From assembly GCA_033557835.1 (NCBI GenBank), contig JAWQRO010000229.1, forward strand, positions 1-47,638: DNA of 47,638 bases, in the 5' to 3' direction. The DNA is from Helochares maculicollis (Eukaryota > Arthropoda > Insecta > Coleoptera > Hydrophilidae). Every line of letters starts with the position of its first letter. The stretch's first letter is position 1. Under the pieces are notes generated by a model, which searched no databases, was not told the DNA's origin, and worked only from the letters and a program-made list of their open reading frames with translations. Shown here piece after piece: positions 36,701-45,957 of the stretch. Position numbers and translations under genes: made by a program.

Positions 36701-39700
36701 TTCTATACTCCTACACTCATTATCAAGGGGAGCAGCACTCCTGTTTCTTCAACGCCAACAAGTAGTACTTCTGGAAGCACCGCCACGCTTATTGAGGAAG
36801 TAAATAAATTTATTTCTAGTACGAATGGATACGAAAGTACGTCCTCACAATTTTTTGTTACTAGCTATGGAGATCACAGTGATACCTATGCTAATGATAA
36901 ATCCGAAGAGTATAATGATACTAAAGATTCCACAGTTGGCATACCCGATGCGGAAAATGGTTTGGTAGAAAAACCAAGTACGTTTCTACCTGGAAATTAT
37001 GTTGAAAGTTCTACTAAAAACTTTGCAGAAATTGGTACTACATATTTACCTAGTACACATAGCACAACTAAAAATAATCCAACTGCTACTCATGAAGCGA
37101 TAATAATTGACAATTCCACTTTTACAAAAACGCAACCACCAACTGACGATGAACAGATTGGAATGTTACCCGAAGTATTGAGGGAAATAGAAATTAATTT
37201 AACGAGTAGTTATGAAATGTCTGGTGAGGACAGAAATAACTCTGAGCCACTAATACCAACTAGCAATACTTTAGAAAATACTATTTCCAGTATAGAAGAA
37301 GTGGGCAAATTTGATGAAGATACGCAAAAGTCTGTCATATATGCCACTGACTTACCAAGACCATTTGCAGCTAGTGCCACAGGTGGTGATTCAAAGAAAG
37401 AAATAGCTTTTAACGGAAGTAACAGTACTGTTGAGAAGCGTGAGCCCAAAACTTTAATAGTAAATTCTGATGCAATTTTACAACTTTATCCATACTCTCA
37501 AGGACAAGAAAATCAATCCAGCTATTTTTTTGCTCCTCCTCCGACCGATGATGCCTTGTTAAAGAGCCCAATAGAATTAGCAGCGGTTCATGAAAGCAAA
37601 CGTGAGGACATTTCGTTGGAAAAATATGAAGATTTACTTGTAACACCCGCGTCTTCAACATCAATGGTTTTGTCAGCAAGTACTGTATCAACGTATAATA
37701 ACTCTATGGGGCACCATAGCAGTGTAAATTTCGACACTATTGCTAAGGTGAATTTATCCGAAATAACCACTACTCAATCCTACTACCAAGAAGACGATAA
37801 TGATTTACTTGGTCGGTTTGAGTATAATTTATTTCCTAAAGAACAATTAAGTGCTACTACTGGATTAAACTTAGAACTCACCCCACCAATATCTACTTTG
37901 AAGTCTGAATTTAATTCCAATTCCCAAGTTGAAACAACACCTGTGGTTTTGCAAGAATTGGCCCCACCTGAAACAACTTTGGAATCATTCCGCCGGAAAG
38001 GTATCAATGTTAACAACTGGTCTAATAGAACAGATAGTTTTGGTACAACGACCTTAAGTGTAGAGCTTACACCTCCCGATCCGCGTAGTACTGAAAGTAC
38101 TAAGATTGACCTACCAGAAATAATAGAAAATGAAAATAATATTAATGAGAAAAGTAAATTGGAATTGCTTAGCACAAATTTCGATATCGAAGTAATGAAT
38201 ATCACAAAACCTACGTCGAAGCTTCTCAAAAATATAGTTGTACCTAAATTAATCGTAAAGCAAGAAAATTCGGGTGGTATAGATCAAAATGACACTGCAG
38301 AAAATGTGTTGGATGATGCTGGTACAATTATCCACAAAGATCTTATAGATAACATCAATAGCCTTCCAATAGTGCCTGACTCAAATTTGCCTGCAAATGA
38401 AGGTGAAATTCCTGACGGTATTTTCCCTCTGATTTCAACTAGCATCATCACGGAGAAAGATAAAGTTAATGCTTACATCGAGACAAATGGGGCATCCCAA
38501 ATTTCGATTAAAATTGAAAACCAATTTGAAAAGAATCCAAATGTGCAAGTCGAGAATTTGAAAGCAGTTAAATTAAAAGATTCTAGTTTAAGAGTTACAA
38601 ATTTAAGTGGTAATGCTTATTCAAGCAACGGTAGCTCACAAAATGGGTTGGAACAGCATGTTAATAATAATGTAGATTTAATTGGGTCTTCAGAAAAATA
38701 CAGCAGTGAACCTAAAGTGGTTATAAATGGTGTTCCAAAAGATGAGGTTTTAGGGCCTTACTCAGGTACTACGTTGAAGAAAAATGAAAAAGATGGATTA
38801 AGTTTTGAAATTAAAGGAATCCCCCCGATATTTTTAAGTGATGACGTTAACAAATACGCTGCTGGTAGATCAAATGGAAGCTTTGGGTTCGTTGTAGGTG
38901 ATAAAAATGGTACTACTAATGAACCGTCGCGAATTTCATTAAATGCATTTACTGATACAGTTGATAAAAATAGTAGTAATGAAGATGTACTAAGACGCTC
39001 AAGGAATGCTTCACGGAAAACTAGGTCAATTGTTGATTATATTATAGCAAGGTACTATGACCAACACTACGTTACGAATGAGCACAGTACTAATAATAGG
39101 TATCAGCAGTACGAGCCTCAGAAAGAGTTTTCATTTCTGGTAAATGGGAAACATCGAGAGACCAATGTTAATTATATGACGTATGATGCAGTGTTGCCAT
39201 TTTATTTTGCTCCTAATCTTAATGCTTTGGCTTTGAGTTTTCCTTTGGACAGTCCAAAGTACTATCTCCTTCTTTTGCTCCCCGCTGCTGATGATGGAAT
39301 TGACAGACTTATTCACGATATTAGGAGAATGGGTAGTTTGAGAAGAATAATTGCAAACTTGAAGCATACACACGTAAAAGCCCAAATTCCTAGTTTTATG
39401 CTCAAAGGATACGTAGTATTAACTCCTACTTTGCAAAAGGTAAGATTATATAATTTTTTATTCATACTTTATTTAGTTTTGAAAATTCTGAAAGGATTCT
39501 TTAGGAAAAATAGAAAGTAAATTCTTAGTAAATTTTTATCAATTACTTGATGCGATGTGATTTGATAAATTCAGTCACTTTAGTACACAACAATTTTATA
39601 ATTTCAAGATTTTTTCAGAAGTATATTTTTGCCGTTAAAGTATTGAGCCCACTTCTCGAACGCATTTTGAATTCTCTTCGTATATTTTCAGCTGGGGATA

Positions 39701-41144
39701 CGAAAAATATTTGAACCTCGTCAAGCGGATTTTTCACCTATGACGAACGACAGGGATACGTATGTGACGAATATAGAGCAGGCTGTGACCGTAACGATAA
39801 GGAATTACGTGGATCCAGAAATGCTCCGGAATTTCAGTAAGTTTAATAAACATTTTAATTCACCGACTATTGTTGAACTCACTGTAATACTGCTGCTTAT
39901 CTTAAAAGCAATCCTACTTAATCTGCCTACAAATTACATGATGCCATGCAAAATATTTACAGAAATTTAAATAAACGAAAATTGGTAATTGTTTTATGCG
40001 AATTTTGCGGAAGTAATTTCTTCTTGTTAGTTTCGATTGCAATTTGCATAAGCATCGATAGGGATCTAACAATGTAGCGGCGGCACCTATCTTCAAATTA
40101 ACTTGTTAGAATTATCGTAAATAATTGAAGATTACATAAAAATTCTACAAAAAAAATTTAAATGTTTACACTGGTGAATGAGACGCGTCAAGGCAACCAG
40201 TATACATTAAAAATAATTTTGATGATCATTTGAACGCATGTGTTCATCCAAGTGGGTAATTATAACAAAGTACAGTGAAAAAGGTAAAAATATTCAAATT
40301 GTGATGCCGAAGCTGTCGACATTTTTATTTGCGAATTCACTTTCTACTAATTATATTTTCATATAAATACCCGAGTAAAAAAGTGTTCATGCATTAAAAA
40401 GTTAAATAAAAAACAGACAGGAAAAGTGCAACACTTCGACGTTTCAATGTTGCAGATTGCTTTGTGTTAAATTTACAATAGTATATATAAAATATTCGCT
40501 TTATTATCATCTCTAAAACTCAAGCACATACAACATACAAATATATTTTAAAACTTGAACTAGTTCTGTCTCGTGATGGTAATGAAATATATATTTAGTT
40601 CATGATAACCATAATTATTACGTGAAAGGTCGCAGCTTCGATTTTTAAATTATTTTTCCGTATATAACTCCAACACTTAATTTTACATTTGGAAATAGTT
40701 GAGATTTTTATAGCCACATGCAATGAAGCACAAATCTTTCTTAATCAACCGTTTTGCAGAGTTCACAAGGTAATTGTTTAATAATTATACATATTGTTTG
40801 GATTTTAAAGGTAAGAAACAAAGCCTAAAGGTGTTACAAAACTTCTTCTCATTAAAAAGTTTCGAGGGACGACAATTATTCAAAGTAACAGCAACGCTAA
40901 TGCGCTATTAACAATTGCAAATAATAATTTAAAAATATGTCAGCTCCGAGTCTCAAATTGTCACCTCTTCGTATTATTAAAGTAATTATTTCTATTTTGT
41001 CATTTTGCAGGAAATTTACACCGGTACGAGACCGTGGAGTTCAAAGCAGACCATCCGTTCTTGTATTTTGTCATGGACTCGGAAATAAATGTTACACTGA
41101 TGGCCGGAAAGATACTGAATCCACTTAATTCCAGAATAAGATAA
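27591..41144 (+). CDS. Giant atypical serpin with a roughly 1800-residue internal insert (five coding exons, 2166 aa)
   Basis: Coding exons 27591-27755, 32994-33176, 33566-39439, 39692-39836 and 41011-41144 join in frame to 2167 codons including the stop. Residues 1-23 resemble a signal peptide. Helix A (Q-D-V-M-V-D-I-I-N-Y-L-G) and N-I-A-L-S-P-Y-G-A-A-S-V-L are typical serpin blocks, and N-R-E-N-V-T-L-N-S-K-Y-E-D-V-L-K-F-Y-G covers the region after helix C. About residues 158-1970 are a Ser/Thr-, Lys- and Glu-rich insert. The serpin fold resumes at F-S-F-L-V-N-G-K (about residue 1971) and ends with A-D-F-S-P, F-K-A-D-H-P-F-L-Y-F (2133-2142) and G-K-I-L-N-P. The helix F/strand 3A part is not recognisable. 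The hinge lacks the inhibitory E-x-G-T-x-A pattern. It is probably secreted and non-inhibitory. It may correspond to the long atypical Spn100A-type serpins of insects, but that is uncertain. AATAAA lies at 41182-41187. Confidence 0.88.
27756..32993 (+). other. Giant serpin intron 1 (5.2 kb) containing a dead mariner
   Basis: It runs from GTGAGT at 27756 to TTTTTCCGTAG at 32993, and both ends keep the reading frame between the helix-A and NIALSP exons. Apart from the mariner relic at about 29.33-30.33 kb, nothing was recognised. Short open frames at 28831-29266 and 30582-30770 carry no domain. Confidence 0.75.
29335..30335 (+). mobile_element. Dead mariner transposon (second copy, different subfamily), decayed transposase
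   Basis: Transposase blocks occur in order with frameshifts and stops. S-H-R-I-L-V-K-D-Y-D-D-N-A-L-A-D is at about 29347-29395, W-F-L-Q-F-K-T-G and A-E-D-K-P-R lie near 29410-29457, and I-E-D-K-D-L-K comes near 29475. A degraded helix-turn-helix and V-L-Y-D-N follow at about 29712-29726, then K-P-G-Q-S near 29747. A-M-H-Y-E-L-L-E lies near 29840 and L-I-L-L-H-G-I-D at about 29898-29922. A-H-T-Y-S-P-N-I-A-P-C-T-Y-W-L-F is at about 29980-30027, and the C-terminal K-L-P-E-R-W-K-Q-V-V-I-N-D-G-Q-Y at about 30131-30178. The expected H-D-N-A catalytic motif reads H-G-I-D, so the enzyme would be dead even without the stops. It lies in serpin orientation within intron 1 and is clearly a different mariner lineage from the copy at 5.5 kb. 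Confidence 0.85.
32994..33176 (+). CDS. Giant serpin exon 2: NIALSP signature region
   Basis: These 61 codons, phase 0 at both ends, read A-H-N-E-D-N-N-N-N-I-A-L-S-P-Y-G-A-A-S-V, then G-E-G-L-R-G-S-G-G-Y-E-I, and end I-H-R-H-L-K. The N-I-x-x-S-P-x-x-x-x-x-x-L pattern is the strand 6B/helix B block shared by serpins and is the best N-terminal evidence for the family. The exon is too short and start-less to appear as a long open frame; it is defined by CCGTAG before it and GTATTT after it. Confidence 0.87.
33566..39439 (+). CDS. Giant serpin exon 3: serpin segments flanking a 5.4-kb Ser/Thr-rich insert
   Basis: This single 5874-nt exon (1958 codons, residues 117-2074) is open throughout. It begins S-Y-F-I-P-K-E-G-F after a TCTTTCAG acceptor. 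After about 40 serpin residues the protein becomes low complexity. Thr/Ser-Pro mucin-like runs come first. Glu-rich tracts and a strongly acidic D/E stretch (about 35150-35250) follow, then a Lys/Glu/Arg-rich probable long helix (about 35357-35480). Next is a long Ser/Thr region with many N-x-S/T sequons. Arg pairs (R-R-S-R, R-K-T-R at 38993-39025) sit just before the serpin fold resumes at about 39128. Three E-L-x-P-P units occur at about 37871-38077. It ends T-L-Q-K before GTAAGA, phase 0. A 310-codon antisense frame at 33661-34593 is a shadow of the repetitive Ser/Thr/Glu codons. Confidence 0.9.
39692..39836 (+). CDS. Giant serpin exon 4: strand 5A and start of the reactive loop
   Basis: It encodes L-G-I-R-K-I-F-E-P-R-Q-A-D-F-S-P, the usual serpin L-G-I-x-x-x-F-x-x-x-A-D-F-S block, then I-E-Q-A-V-T-V-T-I-R-N-Y-V-D-P-E-M. 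It is 145 nt and ends in phase 1 before GTAAGT. In inhibitory serpins the part after strand 5A reads E-x-G-T with small residues. Here it is R-N-Y-V-D-P-E-M-L-R, so insertion of the loop as a strand looks unlikely. Confidence 0.87.
41011..41144 (+). CDS. Giant serpin exon 5: C-terminal serpin signature and stop
   Basis: It completes an Arg codon split with exon 4 and reads N-L-H-R-Y-E-T-V, then F-K-A-D-H-P-F-L-Y-F-V-M-D, and ends G-K-I-L-N-P-L-N-S-R-I-R with TAA at 41142. F-x-A-D-H-P-F-x-x-x-I is the serpin signature just after the reactive loop. The acceptor is CATTTTGCAG. The polyadenylation signal AATAAA is at 41182-41187, 38 nt after the stop. Confidence 0.88.
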
Positions 41145-41181
41145 CATATTTTGTAATATATATTTATATTATACTTTTTTA

Positions 41182-41187
41182 AATAAA
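41182..41187 (+). terminator. Polyadenylation signal of the giant serpin gene
   Basis: An AATAAA follows the TAA stop by 38 nt, with T-rich sequence around it. Confidence 0.6.
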
Positions 41188-41483
41188 TGATAAAATTTTT
41201 ACTTTTGTCTGCGTAATGACACACAGGATGCGCTCTGTTTTTGCATGGATCATATCCAAAATTCTCGAGTGTCCTTGCATTCTGTTATGCTTTTTAGATT
41301 CCTTGTGTAATTAAATGTAGTCTATCGAAAAAAAACCAGCCATTAGAAAATGATCTTTTAATTACAAAGTTTATAATTTTTTAAACATATTTCTACTTTA
41401 AAATAAAAAATGCTTTTTTCAAGAAATATTCGTCCATTTCAGTCATTTTAACATGTGCGACTGAATTATTTTCACCATTAATG
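41188..41483. other. Short interval between two convergent genes
   Basis: This 0.3-kb AT-rich stretch separates the serpin 3' end (plus strand) from the stop codon of the Cys-rich gene (minus strand). A minus-strand ATTAAA at about 41362-41357 could serve the latter. Confidence 0.5.
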
Positions 41484-42827
41484 TTAGCGAAAGTCCTCGC
41501 AGACCTTTTTACAAGTTATTTTAGGTCTTGGGTTAGGGACTGGTTTACATCTGTACCTCTTGGGAGGGCAATTGGATGGACATTTGTAACCGGATCTGGC
41601 GTATCCTGGGATGAAAAGTCGTTTGATAAACTATAAAAAATAACACATTTAGACAAGCTAATCTCCGAAATTTATTAAGCTAGTGATAAATGAGGGTCGT
41701 GATAATTAAATTAATTGGCTTTATACATTTTCCATCAGAGCATGGCCACATTTGATCCGCGTTAATGCAAACATAGAACTTGTATGTAGCAAAGAGGGTG
41801 TGTTAAAATAATTACACTTTGCTACCCACACCCACAGTTTTCGTGACGGGAAATGCATTAACTACACGACGTAACAAATTGCCCGATCCTTGATATTGTA
41901 AACTTCCTGGAAAACATTTTTGCAAAGTACAAAAGAGACATCAGTGTACTTTACGAAAAGAGCAAAAGATGGTTTGAAATATTAATCCTATGTAAAAAAA
42001 AACCAAGTAAAGGATTTTTATTAAATTTTTCGAAGTGTCTAGAGAATTTTCTTTTTATTTCGTTCATCTCTTGCTATAGATAATAGGTTAAAAAAGCAAA
42101 CTGAAATTTTATGTTCCATGTGTTGCTATTCCTTCAAGCTTTAGAGTTTTTGTCAAATAAATATTTCAATGAAGTACAATTAATATGTTCATTCTTTATT
42201 ATGCGTTTTATTTAAAGAAATATAATTAAATACATCCTCCAATTTTATCGGATATATTTTCAGTTAGTGCTAAAATCTTACTTCCGGTTTCATGTTTGTC
42301 CTAATACTGTATATTTTACACAAACTTTATTGTTACTTCAAAATTTTATATGGAACTACGATTATTAGGGTGTTAAATTTAGCTCAAAAGGATGCAGTGC
42401 TTTAGCGTTAACATACAAACACCGCTTTTCACAAATGAATTCTTAAGTTTTCAAAAATTAAAATTGTCTAAATCCTTTGTAGATTTTTTCATATAGTTTG
42501 TATAGTATGCGAAATCAAAAAAAAATTGTCAAACAAAAATGTATGTCAGTTGCCAATTAAACCTTGTATACCGGCATACAGCTTAAGAAAACCCAATGTA
42601 GGATTAATACATTAAATAGTAAATTATCGTGATAGTACTCAATATTGCTTAAACTGAGAAGCCAGTAAGGACCACTAAAATAATTATTTAATACTTACTT
42701 GTACCCATGCTACTCCAAGATCAAATAAAAACCCTGGTTCTATATTCGCAGGGTCTAACTTATAACATTCCAAAGATCTTTCCTCCCCAAAAATGCGACC
42801 GATCGATTCAAACACCACAGAACACAT
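41484..42827 (-). CDS. Unrecognised small basic Cys-rich protein, two exons, 91 aa
   Basis: Exon A (42699-42827, 43 codons) starts at ATG 42827 in a good AAAATG context. It reads M-C-S-V-V-F-E-S-I-G-R-I-F-G and ends V-A-W-V-Q before GTAAGT, phase 0. Exon B (41484-41630, 48 codons plus TAA) follows a TTTTTTATAG acceptor and is strongly basic: K-C-P-S-N-C-P-P-K-R-Y-R-C then K-I-T-C-K-K-V-C. Its cysteines follow C-x3-C-x6-C-x11-C-x3-C. The join keeps frame across a 1068-nt intron. There is no signal peptide at the chosen start, so it may be intracellular, or an upstream exon could be missing. The gene is convergent with the serpin. The family is unknown to me; a small structural or chromatin-binding protein is one possibility but is only a guess. 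Confidence 0.55.
41631..42698 (-). other. Intron of the small Cys-rich gene (putative)
   Basis: AT-rich interval with GTAAGT at its 5' end (42698) and TTTTTTATAG at its 3' end. No other feature was seen. Confidence 0.45.
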
Positions 42828-45030
42828 TTTCACATCACCGACAAAGAATTTGGAGTTACTCGTTTGATTGCATCATTTATTATTAGTCAAATTTTCTGAC
42901 AGCTTGTGGACTGGATTTTCAGATATATTTTCAAAGCTCAAACAGACTAATTTATATAAACCAAGTTCTGCAGTTCCTTTATGATACTATGGATTTATAG
43001 ATATACAATATAATTATAATACAATTATTTTATATATAATTTCCCGCAGCTTTGCTTTCACAATATTGCCTGATTGTGTTTTTACAATATTAATTTTTAA
43101 ATCTTGATCTCTTCTGACCCAAAACCTAATCTGAACTGTCTAGTCCACTAATTCACATGATCATCACTTACTTGTGATGCAGCAACCATTCTGACAAAAA
43201 AGACAAAGGTACTAATCACTGCTATCCGAGCATCGCTCTTTAGATATCTTTTGCACACAATATTTACTTTAAATCCATATTATTTTTAGAAGCCACAAAT
43301 GGAACAGATTCGTTCATTATTGCTTTCATTTATTAAAAATAGTGACTATTACTTATGTATATGTCACTTGCAACAGTAAAAGAACTATGTTATTTTAAAG
43401 TATGAGCTAAATGTTTATATTTAACTGAACTTCTTATTTCGTTGTCTTTTGTAAGTTCTCGTGGAGATTTACTGATAAATCATTTCTAAACGAATATAAT
43501 TTACTTAAATTCCATTATGCAAGTCGTTGATTTACCATATACCTACTTTATCCACGATCTCAGTCATAGCTTTATGATATATCATACATAATAATGTAAT
43601 ATTTGCAGCTTTATAAAAATTCCTGAAAGGAGATGCAAACAAATTTAAGAATTCGCAGAGATCTTCTACTACATTTTCACTTCTTTAAAAAATACCAATA
43701 CGACTACGGCAACTGTGACAATAATTAGTTTGTCAAATATGGCACTCGCATGGTCATTAATGCACTAAATAAGACATCTGTACTCTGGTTGTTTTTCACC
43801 TCATAGGACGGGTTCTTCTGGACGCTGCAGGTAAAATCAAATAAAAGTCACATCAGTAGTACTACTATACCCCCAATTACTCGTTACTATTTCATCCTTA
43901 AACTTTGAACATCTAAAAATTATTTTAATGTTGTTGAGTGTCTGCTCATTAATGCGAAACCACTCTTTAGCTCAGCGTCCATTATGGGTATCCCTTGAAA
44001 TAGATTCGGAGTACGAAATCAAATACTCTATAACAATACTTTCCTTACTAATCCTTGTCGACTATTATCAAGCATTTATGCGTGCCATGTCCATCATAAC
44101 TCTTCCTGAGATTAGAAAAAGCAAAAGATACCGCGACAATGTCTTTATTGTATGGCTAATTTTGGTACATTTCTACTTTAGCAGAAGAATTTAACAGCGA
44201 AAATTATTGTATGTGCAGTAAATCGATTTTGAAGTATCAAGTTCTGTAAAAAAAGCTCTTTATCTAATCATGTGCTGCAACTTCCTTAAATAGATTATCA
44301 CATATCGCTTTATGTTTAAAGGATAATATAAATGGTATTATATTCTTTTATGATTTTTGCGGAATGTGTACCTCTATAAAGGGTTTCATTTTTACAAGCA
44401 TTAAGTCATTGTTAATTTATTTAAGTTAAATGAATTTAATCATATACAGCCAACTGTTTTCGAGATCAATTACAATATACTTTTCATTTTCGAATAGGTC
44501 TGTAGATATGTTAAAAGGCAAGTGACTAGGTCGCTACTGCTGCTATACCCTTTGTTTCTTGTAATATTAATCTTTTTGATGGCCTTGGCAAAGCAAAGTA
44601 TAGCATAGTAGTATTAGTTCCTTCTTGAGATGATATATGATTTATTATTAACCAAAAATACTATTCCTCTTGAAAATCACTATTACAGTTCCATAGTGAA
44701 CTATTTTCTCAGTTGAATTTACTTGTTTAGTTAAATAAATGCAAAAAAAATATTTTCCTTTGCAACAAGTATATTTATTAAAACCATGACCTTTTCAATA
44801 GATTAACATATTAATTAAAGAACAATCTATTTCTATTTAGACTGTTCATAAAACTTCTGACAGTTACAAGTAATTCGTTTGTAAAATGTATATTAAGACA
44901 TCAGTTTTTAGCACTAATTCGGAAACCTAACCAAAAGGCACGTTACCAATAAATCGTAATGTAGAAGATACCTACACAATAAAATCAATTTTTCCAAGAA
45001 ACTTCATCGTTTGCGATTGAGCGGCTTAGG
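42828..45030. other. Intergenic DNA, no supported gene
   Basis: AT-rich. One 88-codon plus-strand frame (43928-44194) has a hydrophobic middle and a faint resemblance to the N-terminal part of an insect odorant receptor (P-L-W then Y-E-I-K-Y). It lacks supporting exons, so I do not call a gene. Nothing else was recognised. Confidence 0.45.
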
Positions 45031-45044
45031 ATGGACGTTGATGA

Positions 45045-45115
45045 GTCACTCAATTAGTCAATCAGTCGGTCATTTACACAATCAATCAATCAATCCGTCT
45101 GTCGGTCCGAAGACT
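45045..45115. repeat. Imperfect tetranucleotide (TCAA/TCNG) microsatellite
   Basis: The stretch consists of drifting four-base units such as AGTC, AATC and GGTC, with a clean core of AATC/TCAA repeats near 45078-45095 and CGTC/TGTC variants after it. It lies downstream of the WASP-family gene. Confidence 0.6.
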
Positions 45116-45351
45116 TTGTTTTATAAACATAGATATTTCTCCTAGAATTAAGTTAAACATGAATATTTACAGATTTTGCTCTTTAGAGTTTTGTACACAG
45201 CTGAACAAATAGGAGTAAATAGTTTTTTTTTTACATTTTACTACCTATTATTACTTGACAAATGTAGATCATCAATATTATGATTGAAAAATTAATTTAA
45301 AGAAATTTCTAAAAGATGCAGAACGATCAAAATTTTATATTTTAAGCTAAT

Positions 45352-45370
45352 AAATATATATATATATATA
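45352..45370. repeat. (TA)n microsatellite
   Basis: A short uninterrupted TA dinucleotide run about 160 bases beyond the WASP-family stop codon. Confidence 0.8.
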
Positions 45371-45531
45371 CATGATAAAATAAAAACACGTTTTGATATT
45401 AATATTAAGAATATCAGTTTCATTTATCTAAAACATGCATAAACAATGCCGAAATAAACTCGATATATTTATCATATTCATCAAAAAGTAAACTATAATC
45501 TAAGATCAAACTTAAGCATAATAATTTGGCT

Positions 45532-45957
45532 TCATTTATCATCCCAAATATCTTCGAAATCTGAATCGCTTTCCGAGTCTGAGAAAATCTGCGTCTTCCT
45601 TTTTTCGACTTTATTCTTTAAAACGCCAGCTAAATTTCTTTGGGAATTTGCGGGATGTAGATTTGTTGTTAAAGTAGTCAAAACGCTTATACAGCAATTT
45701 ACCTCTAACAATTTCTCCGAAGCATCTACACTTAGGAATTCTTCTATAAAATTCAATATTTGGTTTACATCCGTAGTTTCATTGGGAAGTTCAATCTGGA
45801 TATGCTTCTCCACTGGGAACTCATTTACACTTTCCTTGTCAGATGAACTAACTATAAAATTATCAGAACATTTTCGTTCTGTTTCATGTTCATAACTTGA
45901 TTGTTGGTTGTTTTTGAATGGTATATGTGTCCCCGGAGAAAGTACTTCATCAGATAC
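45532..45957 (-). CDS. WASp: WASP-family gene, last exon (connector and acidic tail)
   Basis: 141 codons plus TGA. It starts V-S-D-E-V-L-S-P-G-T after a TTTTTAAAG acceptor. It ends with a basic-hydrophobic connector, N-L-A-G-V-L-K-N-K-V-E-K-R, and the acidic tail with a single Trp encoded at 45545-45543. This order matches the C and A parts of a VCA module. Confidence 0.78.
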   Translation of the reverse strand, partial: VSDEVLSPGTHIPFKNNQQSSYEHETERKCSDNFIVSSSDKESVNEFPVEKHIQIELPNETTDVNQILNFIEEFLSVDASEKLLEVNCCISVLTTLTTNLHPANSQRNLAGVLKNKVEKRKTQIFSDSESDSDFEDIWDDK

